From contig CAYJNO010000024.1 of NCBI GenBank assembly GCA_964371715.1, positions 1 to 30,043 of the forward strand: a DNA stretch of 30,043 nt, written 5' to 3'. Below the pieces are notes generated by a model. That model had not been told where the DNA came from. It worked only from the letters and a program-made list of their open reading frames with translations, and made no database searches. The translations under genes and the position numbers were made by a program. This stretch comes from CAYJNO01 sp964371715 (GTDB taxonomy: Bacteria; Bacillota_I; Bacilli_A; Erysipelotrichales; Erysipelotrichaceae). This document shows positions 8,059 through 14,377 of this stretch, in pieces (the first letter of the stretch is position 1; the number at the start of each line of letters is the position of its first letter).

Positions 8059-8067
8059 TGCTATAAT
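8059..8067 (+). promoter_or_regulatory. Extended -10 promoter of the guanine riboswitch/permease unit
   Basis: TGCTATAAT (8059-8067) is a perfect extended -10. A -35 at normal spacing is not evident. Transcription would begin near 8074, just before the aptamer. Confidence 0.6.
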
Positions 8068-8077
8068 GTTTAGGTAT

Positions 8078-8145
8078 TCACCATATAATCCTGTAAATAT
8101 GGACAGGAGTTTCTACGACACACCGTAAATGTGTTACTATGTTGA
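8078..8145 (+). ncRNA. Guanine-class purine riboswitch aptamer
   Basis: All three helices are visible. P1 is 8078-8085 with 8138-8145 (one C-U mismatch). P2 is TCCTGT (8089-8094) with ACAGGA (8103-8108). P3 is ACACA (8118-8122) with TGTGT (8130-8134) and has the canonical loop CCGTAAA. The junction J2/3 reads GTTTCTAC as in the xpt aptamer. The specificity base before the P1 3' strand (position 74 in xpt numbering) is C at 8137, which pairs with guanine or hypoxanthine; an adenine sensor would have U. It precedes a purine permease, the expected target. Confidence 0.93.
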
Positions 8146-8176
8146 TAGTCTGTTAGGCTATTGATAGCCTTTTTTT
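8145..8176 (+). terminator. Expression platform of the guanine riboswitch (antiterminator/terminator)
   Basis: AGGCTAT (8155-8161) and ATAGCCT (8164-8170) form a compact terminator hairpin followed by T to 8176. The same AGGCTAT can instead pair with ATAGTCT (8145-8151, one G-U pair), extended by bases of the P1 3' strand. Ligand-stabilised P1 would break that antiterminator, so guanine should switch the permease off. Confidence 0.85.
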
Positions 8177-8205
8177 ATTTGGTGAATAAAAAAGAGGGAG
8201 AACAG

Positions 8206-9549
8206 ATGTTAGAAAAATTATTTAAACTTTCTGAAAAGAAAACAAATGTTAAAACTGAACTGTTAGCAGGTTTAACAACATTCTTAACAATGGCTTACAT
8301 TTTAGGAGTAAACCCAGGTATGTTATCTGAGGTACAAGGCTTAGATTTTAATTCAGTATTTTTAGCAACAGCTATTTCAAGTGGTGTTGCATGTATCGTT
8401 ATGGGACTTATGGCTAACTATCCAGTAGCTTTATCAGCAGGGATGGGAATCAATGCATTCTTTACTTATTCAGTATGTTTTGGTTATGGCTTCACATATC
8501 AAGAAGCATTTGCGGCAGTATTAGTTTCAGGTATTATCTTCTTTGCAATTTCAGTAACAGGTCTTAGAAAAAAAATTATTAATTCGATTCCAAAAAATTT
8601 AAAATTAGCAATTGGAGCTAGTATTGGTTTCTTTATTGCATTTATTGGATTATCGAATTCAGGTATAATTATTTCAGATGCATCTACAAAGGTAGCTTTA
8701 GGTGATGTGACAAATCCAACTGTATTATTAGCAGTATTTGGATTATTTGTGACAATTGCTTTATTAGCAAAAAAAGTAAATGCGGCAGCATTTTACGGTC
8801 TTATTATTACAGCAGTTGTTGGTGTAATCTTAGGAGTATTAGGTATTAGTGGAATGCCTGCAATGCCTACATCAATAATTTCATTTAATTTAGAAATCAA
8901 TACACTTGGTGCTGGTATTGAGGGATTACCAGGATTATTTTCAAAATCTGAAGCGTTCATCGTAATCTTCACATTCTTATTTGTTGATTTCTTTGATACA
9001 GCTGGTACATTAGTAGCAGTAGGTAATGACATTGGATTAGTAAATGAAGATGGCGAAATGGAAAACATTGAAAAAGCATTATATGCAGATAGTATTGGTA
9101 CAGTTTTAGGAGCAGTGTTAGGTACAAGTACAATTACATCATTTGTTGAATCAGGAGCAGGTGTTGCTGCTGGTGGAAGAACAGGACTTACAGCTGTTAC
9201 AACAGGTGTATTATTCTTCTTATCAGTTTTCTTCTTACCATTATTATCAGTTGTTAGCGCAATTCCAGTAGGTGACTTATTCTTATCTCCAGTTACATCT
9301 CCTGCATTAATTGTTGTTGGTATCTTAATGGTTACACAACTAAAAGATGTTGAACTTGGAAAATTTGAAATTGCAGCAAGTTCATTTATCACAATCATTA
9401 TGACTGTATTAGCCTATTCAATTGCTACAGGTATGGCTGCAGGATTCTTAGTATATACTATTGCTCATGTTGCAAAAGGAAAAGCTAAAGATGTTAATTT
9501 AGTAATATATCTATTAGATATAATATTCATAATATATTTTGTAATGTAA
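8206..9549 (+). CDS. AzgA/PbuG-type guanine/hypoxanthine permease
   Basis: A 447-residue polytopic membrane protein that should import purine bases by proton symport. Family motifs are plain: GLTTFLTMAYILGVNPGML near the N terminus, VDFFDTAGTLVAVG with the conserved acidic residues of the substrate site, and TSTITSFVESGAGVAAGGRTGLTAV, typical of the AzgA branch of the NCS2 nucleobase transporters. The ATG at 8206 is chosen because GAGGGAG lies just upstream; the in-frame TTG at 8161 is inside the riboswitch terminator stem and cannot be the start. Control by a guanine riboswitch makes guanine/hypoxanthine the likely cargo rather than adenine, an inference from the RNA rather than from the protein. 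Confidence 0.93.
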   Translation: MLEKLFKLSEKKTNVKTELLAGLTTFLTMAYILGVNPGMLSEVQGLDFNSVFLATAISSGVACIVMGLMANYPVALSAGMGINAFFTYSVCFGYGFTYQEAFAAVLVSGIIFFAISVTGLRKKIINSIPKNLKLAIGASIGFFIAFIGLSNSGIIISDASTKVALGDVTNPTVLLAVFGLFVTIALLAKKVNAAAFYGLIITAVVGVILGVLGISGMPAMPTSIISFNLEINTLGAGIEGLPGLFSKSEAFIVIFTFLFVDFFDTAGTLVAVGNDIGLVNEDGEMENIEKALYADSIGTVLGAVLGTSTITSFVESGAGVAAGGRTGLTAVTTGVLFFLSVFFLPLLSVVSAIPVGDLFLSPVTSPALIVVGILMVTQLKDVELGKFEIAASSFITIIMTVLAYSIATGMAAGFLVYTIAHVAKGKAKDVNLVIYLLDIIFIIYFVM

Positions 9550-9550
9550 T

Positions 9551-9582
9551 AAAAAAATTCGATTAATTTCGAATTTTTTTTT
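9551..9582. terminator. Bidirectional terminator between permease and nitroreductase
   Basis: A-run plus TTCGA (9551-9562) pairs with TCGAA plus T-run (9569-9580) around TTAATT. The A/T-flanked hairpin can end transcripts from both convergent genes. Confidence 0.85.
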
Positions 9583-10099
9583 ATTCTATAATTGTCGTTT
9601 CACCAATTTTTGTCACTTTACCAAGAGGGGTGTTTTTATTATATCCTAATGCTGCAATACCAAAGACATCATGATTTTCTGGTATATTCAATTCATTAAG
9701 TACAGCTCTAATTCTATCATTATCACAAATGTCATTTAGTTGATTTATCCACACACTACCAATATTCATACTGTGTGCAGCAAGAAAAATGTTTTGTAAT
9801 GCACATGCATTATCTTCTTTAGCCCATCTACTATCTTTTGTATTAGATGCAATGATTAAAGCTGTAGGTTTATAAAAATCATAATTATCGCGATTTAACA
9901 CCTCTCCTATTACTTCAGCTAAAGATGAAATAATTTCATGATTAATAATTGCAGTGAACTTCCATGTTTGTTGACCTCTTCCACTAGGGGCATAAAGTGC
10001 AACTTCTAATAAAGTTTGAATATCTTCCTTAGAAATTTGTTTATCTGAAAATGTTCTTACACTTCTTCTAGTTAAAATATTTTTAATGATATCATTCAT
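9581..10099 (-). CDS. Nitroreductase-family FMN-dependent oxidoreductase
   Basis: 172 residues, a short single-domain member of the nitroreductase superfamily, which uses FMN and NAD(P)H to reduce nitro compounds, quinones or flavins. The N-terminal RRSVR (residues 11-15) binds the FMN phosphate, followed by the usual LLEVALYAPSGRGQQTW, where APSG..Q.W contacts flavin. The C-terminal GIAALGYN carries the G..ALGY motif. Physiological substrate unknown. The ATG at 10099 is supported by AGGAGA a few bases upstream. It is a single gene, convergent with the permease and divergent from dtd. A perfect 18-bp palindrome over its -10 suggests repressor control. Confidence 0.88.
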   Translation of the reverse strand: MNDIIKNILTRRSVRTFSDKQISKEDIQTLLEVALYAPSGRGQQTWKFTAIINHEIISSLAEVIGEVLNRDNYDFYKPTALIIASNTKDSRWAKEDNACALQNIFLAAHSMNIGSVWINQLNDICDNDRIRAVLNELNIPENHDVFGIAALGYNKNTPLGKVTKIGETTIIE

Positions 10100-10111
10100 A
10101 TAATTCTCCTG

Positions 10112-10129
10112 TCTATAATTAATTATAGA
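10112..10129. promoter_or_regulatory. Perfect 18-bp palindrome over the nitroreductase promoter
   Basis: TCTATAATTAATTATAGA is an exact inverted repeat that contains TATAAT on both strands. It lies 13 bp from the start codon, immediately before the ribosome site. It is well placed as an operator, though AT-rich palindromes also arise by chance in this genome. Confidence 0.45.
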
Positions 10130-10194
10130 ACAAAATTGAAAAAAGTACTTGTATAATGTTTATGCTATCTAATCTTTTTTAATAGTGGAAAAAT

Positions 10195-10203
10195 TGCTAT
10201 AAT
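10195..10203 (+). promoter_or_regulatory. Extended -10 promoter of the dtd-folD-nadK run
   Basis: TGCTATAAT (10195-10203) is a perfect extended -10. GAGG (10211-10214) follows as ribosome site. This looks like the only strong promoter before the dtd-folD-DUF951-nadK run. Confidence 0.6.
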
Positions 10204-10221
10204 TATAAATGAGGTAAAAAG

Positions 10222-10677
10222 ATGAAAATTGTTATTCAAAGAGTTAAAAGTGCAAGTTGTACTATTGATGGTGAAATTTATAGTAGCATCAATCAAGGTT
10301 ATTTAATTTTAGTAGGATTAACTGAAACAGATAATAGAGAAATAGTTGAAAAAATAGCTGATAAATTAGTTAAATTACGATTGTTTGAAGATGAAAATGG
10401 TTTAATCAACTTAGATCTTAATTCAATAGGAGGTAGTATTCTTTCAATATCACAATTCACTTTATATGCTGATTGTAAAAAAGGTAATCGACCAAGCTTC
10501 ACAAAAGCAATGAAACCTGACGAAGCTAAACAATTGTACGATGAATTTAATAATATATTGAAAGCAAAGGTAGTCAATGTACAAACTGGAATATTTGGAG
10601 CTGATATGAAAATAGACTTATTAAATGATGGTCCAGTAACTATCATACTAGACTCAAAGGAGATAATTAATGGATAA
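10222..10677 (+). CDS. dtd: D-aminoacyl-tRNA deacylase
   Basis: A 151-residue homodimeric proofreading enzyme that hydrolyses D-amino acids (and glycine) mischarged on tRNA. The two signature stretches are intact: SQFTLYAD at residues 77-84, and the Gly-cisPro-containing NDGPVT at 135-140, whose Gly-Pro enforces chirality. Length and the N-terminal MKIVIQRVKSASC are typical. The start is supported by GAGG upstream. The last eight bases overlap folD, so translation is likely coupled. Confidence 0.95.
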   Translation: MKIVIQRVKSASCTIDGEIYSSINQGYLILVGLTETDNREIVEKIADKLVKLRLFEDENGLINLDLNSIGGSILSISQFTLYADCKKGNRPSFTKAMKPDEAKQLYDEFNNILKAKVVNVQTGIFGADMKIDLLNDGPVTIILDSKEIING

Positions 10678-11530
10678 AATAATAAATGGTAGTTTAATCT
10701 CATCACAAATTAAAGATGAAATAAAAGTAAAAGTTGATAAATTAGTGAATGAGAATAAAAAAAGACCGACACTTGCAGTAATAATAGTTGGTGATGATAA
10801 AGCCAGTCATGTCTATGTAAATGCAAAAGAGAAAGCATCAAGTTATGTCGGATTTGAATCAAGAATAGTTAGACTTGCAAATGATATTTCCCAAGAAAAA
10901 CTAATAGAAGAAATAACATATTTAAATAAAGATATTGAAGTTGATGGGATTTTAGTACAATTACCACTACCAAAGCATTTAGATGAAAAAATAGTTATCA
11001 ATAATATTGATGTTAATAAAGATGTAGATGGTTTATCATTATTAAATATAGGTAGATTACATGCTAATGAACAAGGAATGATTCCGTGTACCCCAAAAGG
11101 TATTATGAGAATGCTTGAATATATAAATTATGATTTAACAGGTAAAAATGCAGTAGTTATCGGTAGAAGTAAACTAGTAGGGGGTCCAATTGCGAAATTG
11201 TTAAGTGATAAAAATGCAACGGTTACTATCTGCCATAGTAAAACAAAAGATTTAAAAGCAGAATGTAAAAAAGCTGATATTTTAGTTGTAGCGATTGGAA
11301 AGCCAAAATTTATTACTAAAGAATATGTGAAAAAAGATGCAGTAATCATAGATGTTGGTATAAATAGATTAGAAGATGGTCTAGTTGGAGATGTAGACTA
11401 TAATAATGTAATTGATGAAGTCAGTTATATTACTCCTGTACCAAAAGGTGTAGGGCCAATGACAATAAGCATGCTTTTAGAAAATACATTTGAAGCATAT
11501 AATAATAGTAGAGGTGAACGAAATGATTAA
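10670..11530 (+). CDS. folD: Bifunctional methylene-THF dehydrogenase / methenyl-THF cyclohydrolase
   Basis: 286 residues, normal length. FolD interconverts 5,10-methylene-THF and 10-formyl-THF, the formyl donor for PurN and PurH in this same window. The catalytic Tyr49 and Lys53 lie in VYVNAKEK, the folate/active-site segment DGILVQLPLP is intact, the NADP-binding motif VIGRSKLVGGP is present near residue 163, and the C-terminal PVPKGVGPMTISMLLENT signature closes the protein. It starts inside dtd and ends eight bases into the DUF951 gene. Together with Fhs it gives the cell two routes to 10-formyl-THF: from serine-derived one-carbon units and from formate. Confidence 0.97.
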   Translation: MDKIINGSLISSQIKDEIKVKVDKLVNENKKRPTLAVIIVGDDKASHVYVNAKEKASSYVGFESRIVRLANDISQEKLIEEITYLNKDIEVDGILVQLPLPKHLDEKIVINNIDVNKDVDGLSLLNIGRLHANEQGMIPCTPKGIMRMLEYINYDLTGKNAVVIGRSKLVGGPIAKLLSDKNATVTICHSKTKDLKAECKKADILVVAIGKPKFITKEYVKKDAVIIDVGINRLEDGLVGDVDYNNVIDEVSYITPVPKGVGPMTISMLLENTFEAYNNSRGERND

Positions 11531-11726
11531 AGACTATGATATTAATGATATAGTTGAAATGAAAAAACAACATCCTTGTAATAAATCAAAGCATTGGAAA
11601 ATAATTAGAATGGGTGCAGATATAAAAATCAAATGTTTAGGCTGTGGAGCACCTATAATGTTTCCTAGAAGTGAGTTTGAAAGAAAGTGTAAAAAGCTAG
11701 TTGAGAAAGCTCATGAAGAAATTTAA
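11523..11726 (+). CDS. DUF951 family small protein
   Basis: A 67-residue protein of a family widespread in Bacillota and of unknown function. The sequence shows the conserved core DIVEMKKQHPC (10-19) and WKIIRMGADIKIKCLGCG (25-42), with Cys19, the C-x2-C pair 38/41 and Cys56. The cysteine pattern suggests metal binding, but this is inferred. The start at 11523 is chosen because GAGGTG precedes it and family members begin with a similar M..D..DIV; an in-frame upstream ATG at 11490 lies inside folD. It overlaps folD by eight bases and nadK by fourteen. In related genomes the family often neighbours essential housekeeping genes, which fits here. Confidence 0.85.
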   Translation: MIKDYDINDIVEMKKQHPCNKSKHWKIIRMGADIKIKCLGCGAPIMFPRSEFERKCKKLVEKAHEEI

Positions 11727-12480
11727 TGTTGTTACAAGAAATAATCGACATCAAAAAATTAAGGATTATATAATAAAAAAATTAAGCACACAGTATTTAT
11801 ATGATGACATTAAGCCTGAAGTTTGCTTTGTTGTAGGTGGGGATGGAACATTTCTACACGCAATTCATCACTACTTAGATGATTTAGATAATATTGTCTT
11901 TGTAGGTATCAATGGAGGTACCTTAGGTTATTATAGTGATTACACTTTGGATGATTATCAAAAATGTATTGATGACTTTATTAACAAACAAGGGCATCTC
12001 GAAGAGTATAGTCTTATTTGTGCACAATCCGATTTAAACCAAAAGTACTATGCCTTAAATGAAATTAGAGTTGAAACACTAAGACGCGCTCAGCTTATCG
12101 AAGTATATATAGATGATCAATTATTCGAAACATTTAGAGGCAGTGGATTTTTGGTTTGCTCGCCTTTTGGTAGCAGCGCATATAATCGTTCATTAAATGG
12201 ATCAATTGTTTCAAGTAAAGTACCATGTTTACAATTAACGGAGATATCACCAGTAGTAACACCAAAGTATCCGAGTTTAAATTCATCGCTTATTTTACCA
12301 GTTAATACAAAAATTACTTTAAAAAATAAGTATTATGAAGATGTTTCAATTTTAAATGATCATTTTGAATATAAGTTAACTAAGGAAAAAGAAATAGATA
12401 TCTATAGTTCAGAAAAAAAAGTTAAAGTACTTAGACTTAAGGACTATAATTTTATCAAACGTATTAAGAAACTATTCTAA
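11713..12480 (+). CDS. nadK: NAD kinase
   Basis: Phosphorylates NAD to NADP, feeding the NADP-dependent FolD step two genes upstream. 255 residues. The diagnostic GGDGTF (residues 42-47) and the NE motif at Asn116-Glu117 are present, and GSSAYN (153-158) corresponds to the GSTAYN nucleotide-binding loop. The predicted start is the ATG at 11713, which gives MKKFNVVTRNN. A TTG four codons upstream is in frame but lacks a better ribosome site. The start lies inside the DUF951 gene, implying translational coupling. Confidence 0.93.
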   Translation: MKKFNVVTRNNRHQKIKDYIIKKLSTQYLYDDIKPEVCFVVGGDGTFLHAIHHYLDDLDNIVFVGINGGTLGYYSDYTLDDYQKCIDDFINKQGHLEEYSLICAQSDLNQKYYALNEIRVETLRRAQLIEVYIDDQLFETFRGSGFLVCSPFGSSAYNRSLNGSIVSSKVPCLQLTEISPVVTPKYPSLNSSLILPVNTKITLKNKYYEDVSILNDHFEYKLTKEKEIDIYSSEKKVKVLRLKDYNFIKRIKKLF

Positions 12481-12508
12481 ATATGTTATCATAGATTAGA
12501 GGTAATAT

Positions 12509-14062
12509 ATGACAAGATTTAATTCACAATTAGAGCTTCTAAGATTCCCGCTTAAAATCCTATTAATGGGTTTTATCATGTTGGGACTGGGCTTATTATT
12601 GCAAAATGATAATTTCGCAATATTTTATACAATTACAAACCCAATTATATTAGTAATTACGGAATTTCTAATTAAGATTGGTAGTTTTATTGTGAGCAAT
12701 TTTCCCTTAATTGTCGTAATAAAACTAGTATCAAGAAGAACAAATTCATATGTTCCTATATTAATGGCTATTACAGGGTATGCAGTATATTTGATCGCAA
12801 CAATGATGTTTGCATCAAATGCTTTACCAGAATTTGCCTTCAGTAATATATTGAACATAAACTATGTAAGCTTTACAGCTAGTAATTTCACACAGGTAAT
12901 AAGATATCCAATTCAAACAGGGTTAATTGCTGCCTTTGTAGTAGGTTGGTGTACACGAACTTCATATAAAATTTCTAGAAGAAGAGATCATTCATATTTC
13001 AATGTAATAGAAGAAGATACAGTTGCCCTAATATATAATTTTATATTTTGTGCATTAGCTGGGATATTAGTAGCTATTGGATGGACTTATGTATTTGATG
13101 TACTACTAGATTTAATTAGTTATATTGCTCAAGATATAACCGGTCCTTTTAACCTAATGTTATATGGATTTTTTGAAAGAGTGTTAAATGTATTTGGCTT
13201 AGCGGAATTAATACGTGAGCCATTCTGGTATGGCTCATTTAGTGGATCTTGGGTTACTCTAACAGGAGAAACTATTATTGGGGATGTAAGCATTTGGAAT
13301 GCAATGATGAATAGTGGTATTTCACCAAGTGGATTTGGAAGATTTATCACACCGTATTATGTATTAAATATCTTTATTTATCCTGCAATTCTTATTGGAT
13401 TTTGGATACTATATACAGATAAGTCTGATAAAACTAGAAAGTTTCCATTACTTGTATTAGCTATTATCGCATCTATTCTACTAGGTAGTATGATGCCAAT
13501 AGAACTTGTGTTATTATTCTTATGTCCACTCTTATTAATTATTCACTTTGGTTTAGTTGGTGCTTTATTTGCTACACTAAATATGATTGGTGCTAATTTA
13601 GGTTTTGCATATGATGGTAGTACACAAACTGCACTTCCAGGTACGCTATTTGACTTTGCAATACATTTAAGAGATCCTGATATTTTCCCTAAATTAATGA
13701 ATATTTTGCTGGTAGGATCAATTTTCTTTGCAATTTACATATTAGTAATATTGTTCTATTTCAAGTTTTTAGCAACAGACTTAATTCAAACAGGACAAGT
13801 TAAAAAAACTGTTACAAGATTTGAAGAAGTAATTGGTGGGTATGATAATGTATCTAGTATTTCAGCATCACCATTTAAATTAGTTGTTAAAGTAAGAAAT
13901 ACAGGGTCAGTTGATAGAGATGGCTTATTTGAATTAGGAACCGATCGTATTACAGAATCAAAAGATTCATTTACTTTAATGTTAGGGCAAAAGTCGATAA
14001 TGATTTACACGGCAATTAAAAAGGCACAACGAATTCAAAATAGTAGAGTAAAAAAATTATAG
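12509..14062 (+). CDS. PTS EIIC-EIIB-like membrane protein with Cys-to-Ser EIIB site
   Basis: 517 residues. Residues 1-430 are strongly hydrophobic, about ten membrane segments, and fit the EIIC domain of the glucose/N-acetylglucosamine PTS family; FIVSNFPLIVVIKLV resembles the N.PLLFA segment, and MMPIELVLLFLCPLLLIIH resembles TEPIEF..MF..PLLY.LH. Residues about 440-505 resemble an EIIB domain (IGGYDNVSSISASPFKLVVKV), but the phosphorylated Cys of the LDACITRLRV motif aligns with Ser454. Without that Cys it should not accept phosphate from EIIA, so it may be a transporter or sensor uncoupled from phosphotransfer. AGAGG precedes the ATG. It follows nadK by 28 nt and ends in a terminator. No EIIA, sugar kinase or catabolic gene is nearby. 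Confidence 0.72.
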   Translation: MTRFNSQLELLRFPLKILLMGFIMLGLGLLLQNDNFAIFYTITNPIILVITEFLIKIGSFIVSNFPLIVVIKLVSRRTNSYVPILMAITGYAVYLIATMMFASNALPEFAFSNILNINYVSFTASNFTQVIRYPIQTGLIAAFVVGWCTRTSYKISRRRDHSYFNVIEEDTVALIYNFIFCALAGILVAIGWTYVFDVLLDLISYIAQDITGPFNLMLYGFFERVLNVFGLAELIREPFWYGSFSGSWVTLTGETIIGDVSIWNAMMNSGISPSGFGRFITPYYVLNIFIYPAILIGFWILYTDKSDKTRKFPLLVLAIIASILLGSMMPIELVLLFLCPLLLIIHFGLVGALFATLNMIGANLGFAYDGSTQTALPGTLFDFAIHLRDPDIFPKLMNILLVGSIFFAIYILVILFYFKFLATDLIQTGQVKKTVTRFEEVIGGYDNVSSISASPFKLVVKVRNTGSVDRDGLFELGTDRITESKDSFTLMLGQKSIMIYTAIKKAQRIQNSRVKKL

Positions 14063-14067
14063 AATAT

Positions 14068-14106
14068 AAAAGATGATTATTGTTTAGGAAATAATCATCT
14101 TTTTTT
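14068..14106 (+). terminator. Intrinsic terminator after the EIIC-like gene
   Basis: AGATGATTATT (14071-14081) pairs with AATAATCATCT (14090-14100) over eleven base pairs, followed by six T. It ends the dtd-folD-nadK run and isolates the purine operon downstream. Confidence 0.92.
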
Positions 14107-14187
14107 ATAGATTTTGTTTTAATTTATAATGTAACCGTTTTATATCCAAATATCATAAATCTAGTACTAATTTTTATATAGATATCG

Positions 14188-14216
14188 TTGTTTTATATTA
14201 ATAAAAATGTTATATT
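14188..14216 (+). promoter_or_regulatory. Promoter of the fhs-pur operon
   Basis: TTGTTT (14188-14193), a 17-bp spacer and TATATT (14211-14216) preceded by TGT form a good promoter. Transcription should start at about 14222-14224, exactly at the 5' end of the ZTP aptamer. Between the preceding terminator and this promoter (14107-14187) only AT-rich sequence is seen, with a TATAAT at 14125 that lacks a -35. Confidence 0.75.
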
Positions 14217-14221
14217 TAATT

Positions 14222-14290
14222 CGTTATATGACTGACGGAAGTGGAATTGACCACATGAAGTATAAACTTACATCGCCGACCGTCTGGGCA
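14222..14290 (+). ncRNA. ZTP (pfl) riboswitch
   Basis: The pattern matches the pfl motif. P1 is GTTATA (14223-14228) with TATAAAC (14261-14267), followed by the conserved TGACTG. The GTGG/CCAC hairpin is at 14241-14254. The 3' domain ends in CCGTCTGGGCA (14280-14290), equivalent to the near-invariant CCGCCTGGGCA. The pseudoknot GACGG (14234-14238) with CCGTC (14280-14284) covaries with the usual GGCG/CGCC. ZTP and ZMP accumulate when 10-formyl-THF is short, so ligand should switch on fhs and the purine genes. Identification is from motif and context. Confidence 0.92.
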
Positions 14291-14371
14291 GAGTTAATTA
14301 ACTCTTACATAAAAAATCATTTATATTTTTTTAATTATGTTTAAACGACATAAATTTTTAACTATTGGAGG
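14290..14371 (+). promoter_or_regulatory. ZTP riboswitch expression platform and fhs ribosome site
   Basis: AGAGTTAATTAACTCT (14290-14305) is a perfect palindrome abutting the aptamer, but no T-run follows directly; a seven-T run comes only at about 14326-14332. GGAGG (14367-14371) is the fhs ribosome site, and no obvious sequestering anti-ribosome-site strand is seen. Whether control is by termination or by translation is not clear from the sequence. Confidence 0.45.
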
Positions 14372-14377
14372 ACTAGT

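Noticed and set aside
8161..8205. N-terminal extension of the permease from a TTG at 8161
   Set aside because: It lies inside the riboswitch terminator hairpin and has no ribosome site. The ATG at 8206 follows GAGGGAG and gives the normal family start.
8793..9398. 201-residue minus-strand frame opposite the permease gene
   Set aside because: It is low-complexity, has no family resemblance or ribosome site, and lies wholly antisense to a well-supported permease gene.
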